DNA from: Turneriella sp942492915 | Lineage (GTDB): Bacteria; Spirochaetota; Leptospiria; Turneriellales; Turneriellaceae | Reading direction: 5' to 3' | Assembly (NCBI GenBank): GCA_942492915.1 | Contig: OW818662.1 | Coordinates: 496,001 to 560,000, forward strand | DNA length: 64,000 bases | Part shown: positions 1 to 8,460 of the stretch, one piece after another | Layout: every line of letters begins with the position of its first letter | Numbering within the stretch: position 1 is the stretch's first letter | Translations under genes and position numbers: made by a program | The notes under the pieces: model-generated | What the model saw: the letters and a program-made list of their open reading frames with translations, nothing else | Databases searched by the model: none | Told to the model about the DNA's origin: nothing

Positions 1-270
1 AAGCAATGCTGCACCCGAGATCAGGCCACCGATAGCCACAGACCAGCTACCGAACGACAAATTCCACAGTGGTACAATAAACAACGACGCATACATGATT
101 AGCCGTCCGACGAGATCGAAAGTGCGTTGCGTCTTGACGAGGCGCAGAATATACCTGCGGTCGCGGTCGCCGCGGTCGGCGAAGACCTCGTCGCGAATTG
201 CGTCCATCTCGCGGCCGAATTCTTCGACTTCGTGGGGTTTCAGATGCAAAAAAGTTCGTTTGGTTTTCAT
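1..270 (-). CDS. fatty acid (acyl-CoA) desaturase, N-terminal part, cut by the window edge
   Basis: The reverse strand from 270 opens with MKTKRTFLHLKPHEVEEFGR and continues past the left edge. It has a charged N-terminus, then hydrophobic residues from about residue 57 (LIMYASLFIVPLWNL). This start is what I know from membrane-bound bacterial fatty acid desaturases, which introduce a double bond into acyl chains using electrons from a ferredoxin-type reductase. The di-iron histidine boxes would lie beyond the window, so the call rests on the N-terminus and the neighbour. The ATG at 270 has a strong AAAGGAG site seven bases upstream. It lies 15 bp downstream of a flavin/iron-sulfur reductase gene on the same strand, a likely redox partner. 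Confidence 0.6.
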   Translation of the reverse strand, partial: MKTKRTFLHLKPHEVEEFGREMDAIRDEVFADRGDRDRRYILRLVKTQRTFDLVGRLIMYASLFIVPLWNLSFGSWSVAIGGLISGAALL

Positions 271-285
271 TGTGGTCTCCTTTAG

Positions 286-1386
286 TTACTGGTCAATTTC
301 ACATTTTCCATGCGCGGCCATGACGCAGGTTTGAATCTTTGCGCCGGCGTCGCTGACGAGGTTGCCGTTGCGCAGGTCGCGCACACAGCCTGAGACCAGT
401 GTGGTGTCACAGGTGTGGCAGATGCCCATGCGGCAGCCGTGCGGTGGGTTGAGGCCTGCATCTTCGGCGACTCTGAGCAGGCTCGTTGCGCTATCCGCTT
501 TTGCTTCTTTGCCGCTGGCCAAAAATTTCACCGTGCCACCCTTCGCCGATTGTGGAATCGCCGCGACCGCAGCGCGAAACTCTTCGAAGTGCAGGCGCGA
601 CTGAAGTTTTGCCTTGCTGAAATGCGACTTCACGGCTGCGAGCAGGTCCTGTGGTCCGCAGGCATAAACTTCGCGCTCGCGCCAGTCGGGGCAGAGTTTT
701 GTCAGCTGCGCCGCGCTGAAATGAAATTTCTTACGAGAGGCGTTGCCGAGCTGACGCGTGTAGACAGGCGTGTACTTGTATTGCGGAAATTTTTGCTGCA
801 GCGCCGTGAGCTCGCCGCCAAAAATAGCATCGTATGCATGCGGCGCGTAGTGTATATGGACTGTATCGAGATGACGCTCCTCAAGTAGCATCGATTGCAG
901 CATGCTGCGCGCCGGCGTTACTCCGCTGCCTGCAGTGATAAACAGAATTTTAAGCGCTCCCGAATCGGGTAGATAGAAATTTCCCTGGGGCAGGCCGACA
1001 GAAACGTATTCGCCGACTTTCAGATTGCGCACGAGGTGGCGAGAGAGCCTGCCACCTTCCAGAATCTTGACGGTAATCGTGAAACAGCCGTCTTCGCGTT
1101 CAGGGGCAGACGAGATGCTGTACGTGCGGTGGTACTGCCTGCCGTCGATAGCGAGGCCAATACGCACGTGCTGCCCTGCGCGACCGGTTCGCCATGCGGC
1201 ACCCGGCCTCAGCGTGATCGTACGCGCGTCTTTGGTTTCATCCCAGACATTTTCGACGCGCGCTTTGATCGATTGCGACGACCACAGCGGGTTCATGAGT
1301 TCTGTGTAATGCGACGTGGTGAGGGGGTAGGTGAAAAGATTTGAGAATGACCCGAAGATGCGTTTGGTGATACTTTTTTGCTGCAC
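286..1386 (-). CDS. ferredoxin/flavodoxin reductase with C-terminal 2Fe-2S domain (desaturase electron donor)
   Basis: This 366-residue protein has an FAD-binding barrel (RTYSISSAP is the flavin motif), an NAD(P)-binding domain (FITAGSGVTPARSML, then YACGPQDLL) and a plant-type 2Fe-2S ferredoxin domain (PPHGCRMGICHTC plus a later CVM cysteine). It should pass electrons from NAD(P)H to the desaturase encoded directly downstream. I place the start at the GTG at 1386, preceded by GAGG. The frame is open back to a GTG at 1449, but that extension crosses the palindrome at 1411-1425 and reads as promoter. Such reductase-desaturase pairs are known in actinobacteria and pseudomonads. Function is well supported; the exact start is less certain. 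Confidence 0.85.
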   Translation of the reverse strand: MQQKSITKRIFGSFSNLFTYPLTTSHYTELMNPLWSSQSIKARVENVWDETKDARTITLRPGAAWRTGRAGQHVRIGLAIDGRQYHRTYSISSAPEREDGCFTITVKILEGGRLSRHLVRNLKVGEYVSVGLPQGNFYLPDSGALKILFITAGSGVTPARSMLQSMLLEERHLDTVHIHYAPHAYDAIFGGELTALQQKFPQYKYTPVYTRQLGNASRKKFHFSAAQLTKLCPDWREREVYACGPQDLLAAVKSHFSKAKLQSRLHFEEFRAAVAAIPQSAKGGTVKFLASGKEAKADSATSLLRVAEDAGLNPPHGCRMGICHTCDTTLVSGCVRDLRNGNLVSDAGAKIQTCVMAAHGKCEIDQ

Positions 1387-1410
1387 AGGAACCTCGCTTC
1401 TGTCTCTATA

Positions 1411-1425
1411 TCTAACGGCGTTAGA
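1411..1425. promoter_or_regulatory. perfect 15-bp palindrome, probable repressor operator of the desaturase operon
   Basis: TCTAACGGCGTTAGA is a perfect 7+1+7 palindrome lying 25-39 bp upstream of the GTG start at 1386. A second inverted repeat, AGTTAA/TTAACT with a 10-bp gap, lies at 1441-1462. The size and position suit a TetR-family operator; desaturase operons are often controlled by such acyl-CoA sensing repressors. No repressor gene is visible nearby, so the protein is unknown. Confidence 0.5.
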
Positions 1426-1524
1426 TTGTAAAGCTAATTTAGTTAACACTCGTTCATTAACTGTTCGCTGGCTTGATCAGTTCCCAGCGGCGCCGTTTTT
1501 CGCTTTTTCGGTTCAGGATGCCTG

Positions 1525-1555
1525 CTAGCAGTTTCCTTTTTCAGGAATCTGCTAG
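1525..1555 (-). terminator. hairpin overlapping the stop of the trans-sulfuration gene
   Basis: CTAGCAG at 1525-1531 pairs with CTGCTAG at 1549-1555, and the stem continues with TTCCT/AGGAA around a short loop. It covers the stop codon of the gene ending at 1552. No clear T-run follows on the minus strand, so it may be an RNA 3' end rather than a full intrinsic terminator. Confidence 0.35.
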
Positions 1556-2775
1556 ATCTTTCCGAGCGCCTGTTTCAGGTCGGCAATCAGATCACGGGTA
1601 TCTTCAAGCCCCACCGACAAACGTATGAGGTTATCGTATATGCCTTCTTTAAGGCGGGCGTCAGAGTCCATATCGGCATAGCTCATCACCGAAGGCTGGT
1701 GCACAAGCGACTCGACGCCGCCGAGCGAGGCGCCGAGGGTCGGCAGCTGCAGTGCTTCAATGACCTTTGTCGACGCCTTGAGTCCTGCCGCCTGCGTTGC
1801 ATCTGCACCCTTTACCTGAAAAGACACGATACCGCCGCCGCCTGAGAGGTAGCGCTCTGCCAGCGCAAAATCGGGGTGCGATGCGAGCAGCGGATACCAG
1901 ACCTTCTCGACCTGTGGCTGGTCTTCGAGAAAGCGCGCGATTTCAAGCGCCGAACGGTTGTGTTCGCGCATGCGCACACCGAAGGATTTAATGCCGCGAG
2001 AGATTAGGTAGCACTGGTGCGGGTCGGGGTTACTGCCGAATAAATTGCGCAGTGATCTGACTTTTTCAATAAGTTCTTTTGACCCGAGCACTGCGCCCGC
2101 GATTACATCGTTATGCCCGTTCAGAAATTTTGTCAGGGAGTGCGTGACGAGATCGGCGCCGTGGTCCAGCGCGCTAAAATTCATCGGCGATGCGAAGGTT
2201 GCGTCGATAACAGTCAAAATATTCCTTTCGCGCGCGAACTTAGTGAGCGCTGCGATATCGAGCAGACGCAGGTAGGGGTTTGTTGGCACTTCAATAAAAA
2301 TCAGCCTGGTTTCTGGCGTGCACGCCGATTTGACTGCATCGAGATTCACGTCGCAATAGCTGGTGGATATGCCAAATCGCGCCAGGTGCTGGTCGAAAAG
2401 TTTGAACGTGCCGCGATACCCTTCGCGCAAAGTTACCATGTGGTCGCCATTACCGATCAGGCCGCAGATTGCAGTGGCAATGGCATTCATGCCACTCGAC
2501 ATCACAACGCAGTCTTCTGCGCATTCGAGCGAGCAGAGCGTCTCTTCGAGCGCGCGCTGCGTCGGCGTACCATAGCGCGCATATTCGGCGAGGCGGTTCG
2601 ATTTTTTACCGTAAAAATCCCACAGACCTTCGACCTGATCGAACGCATAACTCGCCGTCTGGTAGATCGGAGTGATCAGCGGTTGGTGCGGGTCGTTCCC
2701 GTTGTCATGGCCCGCATGAATCGAACGCGTCGAAATTCCTGATTTTGGCAGCAGGTTCTTTCTGTTTTTTTTCAC
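1552..2775 (-). CDS. cystathionine gamma-synthase/beta-lyase family PLP enzyme
   Basis: The 407-residue protein is a full-length member of the Cys/Met metabolism PLP family. Visible landmarks are YARYGTPTQ near residue 66, SSGMNAIATA near 93, DATFASP near 191 and the PLP lysine in THSLTKFLNGHND (K216). These enzymes act at the gamma- or beta-carbon of homoserine esters or cystathionine in the cytoplasm; sequence alone does not separate cystathionine gamma-synthase from lyase or O-acylhomoserine sulfhydrylase. It lies 18 bp downstream of threonine synthase on the same strand, so both branches from homoserine (Met/Cys and Thr) appear to be co-transcribed. Confidence 0.85.
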   Translation of the reverse strand: MKKNRKNLLPKSGISTRSIHAGHDNGNDPHQPLITPIYQTASYAFDQVEGLWDFYGKKSNRLAEYARYGTPTQRALEETLCSLECAEDCVVMSSGMNAIATAICGLIGNGDHMVTLREGYRGTFKLFDQHLARFGISTSYCDVNLDAVKSACTPETRLIFIEVPTNPYLRLLDIAALTKFARERNILTVIDATFASPMNFSALDHGADLVTHSLTKFLNGHNDVIAGAVLGSKELIEKVRSLRNLFGSNPDPHQCYLISRGIKSFGVRMREHNRSALEIARFLEDQPQVEKVWYPLLASHPDFALAERYLSGGGGIVSFQVKGADATQAAGLKASTKVIEALQLPTLGASLGGVESLVHQPSVMSYADMDSDARLKEGIYDNLIRLSVGLEDTRDLIADLKQALGKI

Positions 2776-2793
2776 TTCAGGCGACCTCTGCTC

Positions 2794-4125
2794 TTACTTC
2801 TGGGCTGCCCGATCGAGAAAACCTGCTACTGCATCTTTCACCGCAGCGAGCGTGGGTTTCAGATCAACGGGCAGATTTTTATGTGCAGCTTCTGATTCGG
2901 GAGAATGGTAGGCAATTTTGAAATCGGCAAATTTTAGACCGTGAGCGGTTGAAATCACGACCGCAGATTCGTGGTCGCGTATTACCTTGGCGGCTTTCAG
3001 TTTCTTGAACGCAGCCAGCGCGACTCCCGTGTGCGGGTCAACGAGCAGGCCTGCACGGTCGCCGAGCGCCGCGGCGTCGGCGAGTTCACGCTCTGACGCC
3101 TGTTCGACGACACCGCCGAATTCTTTGAGCGTCGCGATGGCCTTATGTACAGAAACCGGGTTGCCGATGCGGATTGCAGACGCTGCCGTTTCTTTGGCGG
3201 TGATGGGCCTGAAGTCTTTGAAACCATTCTTTGACGCGAGGTAGAGTGGGTTAGCCGCTTCTGCCTGCGCGACAGCGATACGCGGCAGCGAGTTCACCAG
3301 CCCCAGCTCATAGAGCATCTTGAGGCCAGCACCGAGCGCAGACACATTGCCGAGGTTGCCACCCGGAATAATAAACCAGTCGGGCAAAGTCCAGCCGAGC
3401 TGCTGCGCCACTTCGATGCCGACTGTCTTTTGCCCTTCGATGCGCAGGCTGTTCATCGAGTTCGCAAGATAGATGTCTTTTTCCTGTGTCAGCTGCTGTA
3501 CTATTTCCATACAGCCATCGAAGTCGGTATCGAGCGCGAGCACGAGTGAGCCGTTTGCTATTGGCTGCATCAGCTGCGCGAGCGAGATTTTATTTTTCGG
3601 CAAAAGTATAACGCTCATGATTCCCGCATAGGCGGCGTAAGCGGCGAGCGCGGCAGAGGTATCACCTGTCGAAGCGCAGGCGATTGCGCGAATCGGCGCA
3701 CCCTTCTTGATCATGTGGTTTACCTGCGAGACGAGTACCGTCATGCCGAGGTCTTTGAAAGAACCCGTGTGGCTGTTGCCGCAGAGTTTTACGAAAAGAT
3801 CGTTGTGCGCGAACTGGCGTGAAAGTTCAGAGCCCGAAAATAACGTCGTCGCGCCTTCGCCGAGCGTGACTATATCTTCAGCGGGGATTTCGGGCAACAC
3901 CCATTCGCGTTTGCCCCAGATGCCCGAAGCGTCGACTTTGTTCTGCGAACGCCAGCGGCTCTCAAAGAGTTCGCGCCAATCTTGCGCCGATTTTTTCTTG
4001 AGTTCTGCCATGTCATGGCGCACCTCGAGCAAATCGCCCGACCCGGGACAGCGGTAGATGATCTGATCGAGCGAATACCTGTCAGTGTATTGCGGATTTA
4101 TGCTTTGAAACCAGACTCTGGACAC
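2794..4125 (-). CDS. thrC: threonine synthase
   Basis: This PLP enzyme converts O-phosphohomoserine to threonine. NSHTGSFKDLGM carries the PLP lysine, ACASTGDTSAALAAYAAYAG is the cofactor phosphate region and FIIPGGNLGNVSALGAG matches the family. The N-terminus (YRCPGSGDLLEVRHD) is the usual short cap of this subfamily. The frame is open to 4194, but the stretch before VWFQSINPQ does not look like protein; I chose the GTG at 4125, giving 443 residues, with GAGGG further upstream. The exact start is uncertain. It is probably the first gene of a unit with the trans-sulfuration enzyme. Confidence 0.88.
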   Translation of the reverse strand: MSRVWFQSINPQYTDRYSLDQIIYRCPGSGDLLEVRHDMAELKKKSAQDWRELFESRWRSQNKVDASGIWGKREWVLPEIPAEDIVTLGEGATTLFSGSELSRQFAHNDLFVKLCGNSHTGSFKDLGMTVLVSQVNHMIKKGAPIRAIACASTGDTSAALAAYAAYAGIMSVILLPKNKISLAQLMQPIANGSLVLALDTDFDGCMEIVQQLTQEKDIYLANSMNSLRIEGQKTVGIEVAQQLGWTLPDWFIIPGGNLGNVSALGAGLKMLYELGLVNSLPRIAVAQAEAANPLYLASKNGFKDFRPITAKETAASAIRIGNPVSVHKAIATLKEFGGVVEQASERELADAAALGDRAGLLVDPHTGVALAAFKKLKAAKVIRDHESAVVISTAHGLKFADFKIAYHSPESEAAHKNLPVDLKPTLAAVKDAVAGFLDRAAQK

Positions 4126-4213
4126 ATGCGCAAGTCTGCCCTCGAAACGTGCGGACAAGAAGTTAACGGCATAAAATGCTTGGCCGCCTCGCACCCACGG
4201 GCGGGCATGACCG

Positions 4214-4843
4214 ATGAAGAAGAAGCCAGCGGCTCTCTACACCGCATTCGCCCTCGCGTTTATCGCGACGCTGCCGTGGTCACCATACCCGGGAAGCTTC
4301 GCGCTCAAGGTTTTGCCGATCTTGTTGCTGCTACTGGCAGCGGTAAATGCCAGAGCGTTCAGTGGCCGGTGGCTGCTCATCGCTGCAGTTGTATTTTCTG
4401 GGGCGGGTGATGTTATTCTCGACCTGACGTTTTCTGGCTATTTCATCGCAGGCCTCGTCTCATTTCTGACCGCGCATATTTTCTACGTCGCTCTGTTTCT
4501 GCGGGGGGCTACATTTCGGCGCAGCATGGCACTGGCAACCCTCGCTGCGGTTGCGTTACCCGCCGCCATGGCAGTTTTTCTCTGGCCGCATCTGGGCCCG
4601 ATGCAGCTGCCCGTCGCTGTCTATATTACAGTAATCGCTTCGATGCTCGTTACATCACTGCACAGGTCAAGACTCAACGCGACCGTTGTAGCAGGCGCAA
4701 TAGCGTTCGTCATCTCAGACAGCATATTGGCGCTGAACAAATTCTACTCCCCCTTTGCCGAGGCGAGATATGCGATCATGGCGACGTATTACTTTGCGCA
4801 ATACCTGATCGTGAGCGGCATTCTGGAAGAACAGGGGGATTAG
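4214..4843 (+). CDS. YhhN/TMEM86-family integral membrane protein
   Basis: This 209-residue protein consists almost wholly of hydrophobic helices (seven or eight). SGAGDVILDL near residue 62 and SDSILALNKFY near 169 carry the conserved aspartates of the YhhN family, whose animal members are lysoplasmalogenases. The bacterial role is poorly known; hydrolysis of ether lysolipids is a family-based guess. It starts at an ATG 88 bp from the divergent threonine synthase start and lies upstream of mraY on the same strand. Confidence 0.75.
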   Translation: MKKKPAALYTAFALAFIATLPWSPYPGSFALKVLPILLLLLAAVNARAFSGRWLLIAAVVFSGAGDVILDLTFSGYFIAGLVSFLTAHIFYVALFLRGATFRRSMALATLAAVALPAAMAVFLWPHLGPMQLPVAVYITVIASMLVTSLHRSRLNATVVAGAIAFVISDSILALNKFYSPFAEARYAIMATYYFAQYLIVSGILEEQGD

Positions 4844-4901
4844 CCACCGCGAGAAGCCTGTATTTTCATTTTCAACTTATGCCGCAATTTTAAGCAAACC
4901 C

Positions 4902-5999
4902 GTGCTGCAGCTTCTTTTGACTCCGTTACAAAAGCATGTATCGTGGTTCAGAATTTTCAACTATACATCTTTCAGGCTTGTCGCAGCGGCGATAACTGCG
5001 CTCTTGCTGGCATACCTTTTCGGTCCGCGTTTCATAAAGTTTCTGAGGCGTCTGCGGTTCGGCGAGTCAGTCAGAAGCGACGGCCCTGAATCTCACCACG
5101 CCAAAGCCGGTACACCGACAATGGGCGGCATGATGATCATGGCGAGCATGAGTGTCTCGATCTTGTTGTGGGGTAATCTGAGTAATCTCTATGTGATGCT
5201 CGTTTGGCTGGGTACGCTGGCGCTCAGCGCTGTGGGTTTCATCGACGACTACAGCAAGTCTGTTCTCAAGATCAGCGGGGGTATGCGGCCGCGTACGAAA
5301 TTTTTCTGGCAGATTGTCATCGCGCTTGGCTTTGCGACCGTCGTGTTCATGTTTCCCTACACTGCGAAAGGCGCCCCCGAACAAGCAACGAACCTGTACG
5401 TCCCGTTTGTAAAAAATCCGCTGTTTAACCTCGGTGTATTCGCCGTGCTCTTTTGGACTTTTGTCGTCGTGGGTACCAGCAACGCAGTGAACCTGACCGA
5501 CGGCCTCGATGGTTTAGCCGCGGGTATTTCGGTGGTGGTTATTGTCACGCTTGCGCTAATTGCGTATATCACCGGGCTCGAAGAAATCACCCGGTATCTC
5601 TTGCTCGTGCACGTACCCGAAGCGAACGAGGTTTCGGTATTTTTGGCGGCGCTTGCAGGGGCCTGCGTCGGGTTTCTCTGGTTCAATGCACACCCGGCCG
5701 AAGTGTTTATGGGCGACACGGGCTCTCTCGCGATCGGCGGAGCAATCGGCATGACCGCGATTCTGATACACCGCGAGATTCTGCTCATGATACTCGGCGG
5801 CATATTCGTGGCCGAGGCTTTAAGCGTGATTCTGCAGGTTGGGTCTTATAAACTCAGACAGAAGCGTATTTTTCGTATGGCGCCACTGCACCACCATTTT
5901 GAACTCGGTGGCTGGCATGAAAACAAAGTGGTTATTCGTTTTTGGATCGTCGGTATTCTGTTGGCGCTGATTTCCATCTCGAGTCTGAAGATTCTTTAA
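4902..5999 (+). CDS. mraY: phospho-N-acetylmuramoyl-pentapeptide transferase
   Basis: MraY makes lipid I by moving phospho-MurNAc-pentapeptide from UDP to undecaprenyl phosphate in the inner membrane. All signatures are present: KAGTPTMGGM in the first cytoplasmic loop, FIDDYSKSVLK with the catalytic aspartates, NLTDGLDGLA, EVFMGDTGSLAIGG, and the terminal LHHHFELGGW. Length (365 residues) and about ten membrane helices are typical. It starts at GTG 4902. Unusually it is not embedded in a mur/fts cluster here; its neighbours are a YhhN protein and a convergent methyltransferase. Confidence 0.95.
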   Translation: MLQLLLTPLQKHVSWFRIFNYTSFRLVAAAITALLLAYLFGPRFIKFLRRLRFGESVRSDGPESHHAKAGTPTMGGMMIMASMSVSILLWGNLSNLYVMLVWLGTLALSAVGFIDDYSKSVLKISGGMRPRTKFFWQIVIALGFATVVFMFPYTAKGAPEQATNLYVPFVKNPLFNLGVFAVLFWTFVVVGTSNAVNLTDGLDGLAAGISVVVIVTLALIAYITGLEEITRYLLLVHVPEANEVSVFLAALAGACVGFLWFNAHPAEVFMGDTGSLAIGGAIGMTAILIHREILLMILGGIFVAEALSVILQVGSYKLRQKRIFRMAPLHHHFELGGWHENKVVIRFWIVGILLALISISSLKIL

Positions 6000-6062
6000 G
6001 CAGGCGATTGTCACGCTGCAACGCGCTTCGTATCTGCTTAGCCAGAACTCGCCGAAACCTGA

Positions 6063-7031
6063 TCACTTGCGCGCATACAGAACATAACTTGAAGTCAGAG
6101 GTCTGCCTAGCCAGCGTAATTTTGACTTGAAGTGGTAGAGTGACATGCGCCAGAAACGCGCGAGATCGCTCAGCTTGTGTACGCTGCCCCATGACTTGCG
6201 CCATTTTGCCAGAAGCGAAAAATCCACGGGAAAAAATTCTTTGAACTCAGTGAAGCCGATTTCTTTGAGCAGGCGCTTCAGGCCCGTCGCAGTATAATAG
6301 ACGAGATGGCCCGGCAGGTAGTAGTGGTAGCCGCTGCCTGCGCTGATGGCCTGCAGCCCTTCGAAGTTTGCCGTCTGTATGACCAGTACGCCACCGGGTT
6401 TGAGAAGCGAATATGCCGCCGCCAAATCTTTGCGTGGGGTCTGCAAATGCTCGGCGACCTCGATGAGTGTGATGACAGAAAAACTTTCGCGCGCAAAGAC
6501 GTGCCCAGCGCCCCGTGGCAGGTGAGAGAGATCGCCCTGGTAGAGGCGGGCGGGGTTGCCGAGCGTTTCTGAGATTCTATTGCCTTCTTTGACAGCGAAA
6601 CGTGATACGTCGAGGCCATAGCTTTCGAACGCAGCTGCGGCTGCGCGCGAAAGCGCCCCAAAAGCGGCGCCGACGTCTAGAAATTTCCCGGCAGCGACTC
6701 GTTGCGAGCCGCCCTTCACTCTCGCAGGTGATAACTGCAAGAAACGCCGAATCGATGCCAACCGCGCATTGTGTACGAAGCTGTGGTATTTCTCTTCGCG
6801 GCGTTCGTCCTGGTAGCTGAATGTTGCGGTGCCCGCATAGTATGCTTCGTCGTAAAACTCATTGGCAGATTCAGGCATCGGATGCTGAAATTCAGAACCG
6901 CAGTCGCCGCATCGGTGCACGTCAAAGCGGTGCCGTTCGATGGTGTACCTGAATGAGGTTGTCGCTGATGCGCATACCGGGCATACCAGTGCGGATTGCC
7001 TGACGTGACGTTTCGGTCGCCGCTTTTTCAT
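6063..7031 (-). CDS. class I SAM methyltransferase with N-terminal zinc ribbon
   Basis: The 322-residue protein opens with a zinc-ribbon-like CPVC...CGDC pair (residues ~18-43) followed by a Rossmann methyltransferase domain: FLDVGAAFGALS is the SAM-binding motif I and LIEVAEHLQTP and LLKPGGVLVI are later strands. This two-part layout is common in methyltransferases that modify sugars in surface polysaccharide pathways. Its start overlaps the stop of the next upstream methyltransferase by four bases (ATGA), and a glycosyltransferase lies before that, so a role in lipopolysaccharide or glycan modification is an inference from context. The substrate is unknown. Confidence 0.75.
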   Translation of the reverse strand: MKKRRPKRHVRQSALVCPVCASATTSFRYTIERHRFDVHRCGDCGSEFQHPMPESANEFYDEAYYAGTATFSYQDERREEKYHSFVHNARLASIRRFLQLSPARVKGGSQRVAAGKFLDVGAAFGALSRAAAAAFESYGLDVSRFAVKEGNRISETLGNPARLYQGDLSHLPRGAGHVFARESFSVITLIEVAEHLQTPRKDLAAAYSLLKPGGVLVIQTANFEGLQAISAGSGYHYYLPGHLVYYTATGLKRLLKEIGFTEFKEFFPVDFSLLAKWRKSWGSVHKLSDLARFWRMSLYHFKSKLRWLGRPLTSSYVLYARK

Positions 7032-7633
7032 TTTCGCGCGAGAATCATGTGGTGCGCGACCAGGTAGACTTCACCGAGCGGCTGGCGCGAGATAAAGCCA
7101 TATTCAATCTGCGAAAACGCCGAAAAAAGTGCAGTAGCCTGCGCACGCGAGTACAGGTTCGCATGACCACTCTGCAGGTCACCGGCCCTGAGCTGTTCTT
7201 TCAGGTGCGTGTCTGCGTCAGAGCGCAATGTGAGAAAAATTTGTGCACCGGGTTTCAGCACTCGCCAAATCTGTGCGATCGCCTCGGGTACTTTTTCGGC
7301 TTCGAGGTAATGCAGTACACCCCAGCAAAGTATAAAATCAAACCGCGCATCATTAAATGGCATCTGTGGCAAGGTCAGCTGCGTGACAGCTGCAAGGCCA
7401 GAAGGCAAAAGCTGCAAAGAAGCTGCCGAAAAATCCGCAGCGCACACTTCGCTGAAATGCTCTGACAGCAGCGGCAGGTGGCGCCCGCTGCCCGAGCCCA
7501 GGTCAAGCGCGACGCCCCCCACCGAAGGTGCTGCGTAAAGTTTCTTCAACACCCGCACGACGTTTTCATCGGGGTAGTGCTGGCGCGCGCGGTCACGCCC
7601 GTAGTGTTTATCCCATACGGATTCGTTATTCAC
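7028..7633 (-). CDS. class I SAM-dependent methyltransferase
   Basis: The 201-residue protein contains a Methyltransf_11-type domain: ALDLGSGSGRHLPLL (motif I), AADFSAAS (motif II acidic residue) and FILCWGVLHYLEAE. It overlaps both neighbours by four bases, indicating translational coupling in a run with a glycosyltransferase upstream and a second methyltransferase downstream. The substrate cannot be read from the sequence. Confidence 0.78.
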   Translation of the reverse strand: MNNESVWDKHYGRDRARQHYPDENVVRVLKKLYAAPSVGGVALDLGSGSGRHLPLLSEHFSEVCAADFSAASLQLLPSGLAAVTQLTLPQMPFNDARFDFILCWGVLHYLEAEKVPEAIAQIWRVLKPGAQIFLTLRSDADTHLKEQLRAGDLQSGHANLYSRAQATALFSAFSQIEYGFISRQPLGEVYLVAHHMILARK

Positions 7634-8430
7634 GCCTCACCACCCGGCATCTTGTTACCTGCATGGGATTGCGGCTGAGGTCGCTTGTATAGCATGTACA
7701 ATTTTGTGTATTTGGTGAAGGTCGCCACCGCCGAGTAGTAGGTGATGATCAGGCCCGCGGCGCCGTCGAGAAACGAGAGTTCAAAGAAGAATTTGCGGAC
7801 CAATACCCAGAAAGCCCTGAAGAACGCACCTATGAGCGTTACCTTCTTGCCGCGTGCGAACATCGCCTGCGCCGCGATTTCAGAATAGCTGCGTATGGTC
7901 TTCAGGTGGTCGTCGATAGAGCGAAACGAGTAGTGCAGCAGGTCACCCTTCAGCTTGCCGGTCGCCTCTGAAGGTAGCTGGATTTTTTCGTGAACCCGGT
8001 CGCCCGTCCACTGCGTGCTGGTCTTGTCATAAAGCCTGATTTTGTCATCGGGGTACCAGCCTGAATGGCGGATGAATCGGTAAATATACCATGTCAGTCG
8101 GTTGAAGCGGTAACCCTTTAGGTGTTCAGGTGGATTTTTCTTGAGCGCAAGTATCGAAGCTGTGAGTTCAGGTGTCAGTCTTTCATCGCAGTCCAGATTC
8201 AAGATCCAGTTGTGCTTCGCCTGAGCGGCGGCAAAATTCTTCTGAGCGACAAAGTTGTCGAATTTACGATAGAATATTTTTTTCGTAAACTTCTTTACTA
8301 TCGATACAGTCCTGTCGGTCGAATGGCTGTCGACGTAGATGATTTCATCAGCGACGCCGGTAAGTGACCTGAGACAATCCGCAATATTCTGTTCTTCGTT
8401 AAGACCGATAATGCAGGCAGAAAGTTTCAT
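7630..8430 (-). CDS. family 2 glycosyltransferase, WaaE/KdtX-like
   Basis: This 266-residue GT-A enzyme begins MKLSACIIGLNEEQNI, has DSHSTDRT for nucleotide-sugar binding and the metal site LNLDCDERL near residue 97. The later YRFNRLTWY and GDRVHEKI stretches fit the lipopolysaccharide core glucosyltransferase group (WaaE/KdtX), which works at the cytoplasmic face of the inner membrane. It is coupled by a 4-base overlap to a methyltransferase, pointing to envelope glycan assembly. Confidence 0.8.
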   Translation of the reverse strand: MKLSACIIGLNEEQNIADCLRSLTGVADEIIYVDSHSTDRTVSIVKKFTKKIFYRKFDNFVAQKNFAAAQAKHNWILNLDCDERLTPELTASILALKKNPPEHLKGYRFNRLTWYIYRFIRHSGWYPDDKIRLYDKTSTQWTGDRVHEKIQLPSEATGKLKGDLLHYSFRSIDDHLKTIRSYSEIAAQAMFARGKKVTLIGAFFRAFWVLVRKFFFELSFLDGAAGLIITYYSAVATFTKYTKLYMLYKRPQPQSHAGNKMPGGEA

Positions 8431-8460
8431 TAGTTTTCAGACCATACTTAATCAGCAGCG

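Noticed and set aside
415..888. Plus-strand 157-codon frame
   Set aside because: It is the antisense of the reductase gene, which has clear flavin, NAD and 2Fe-2S motifs.
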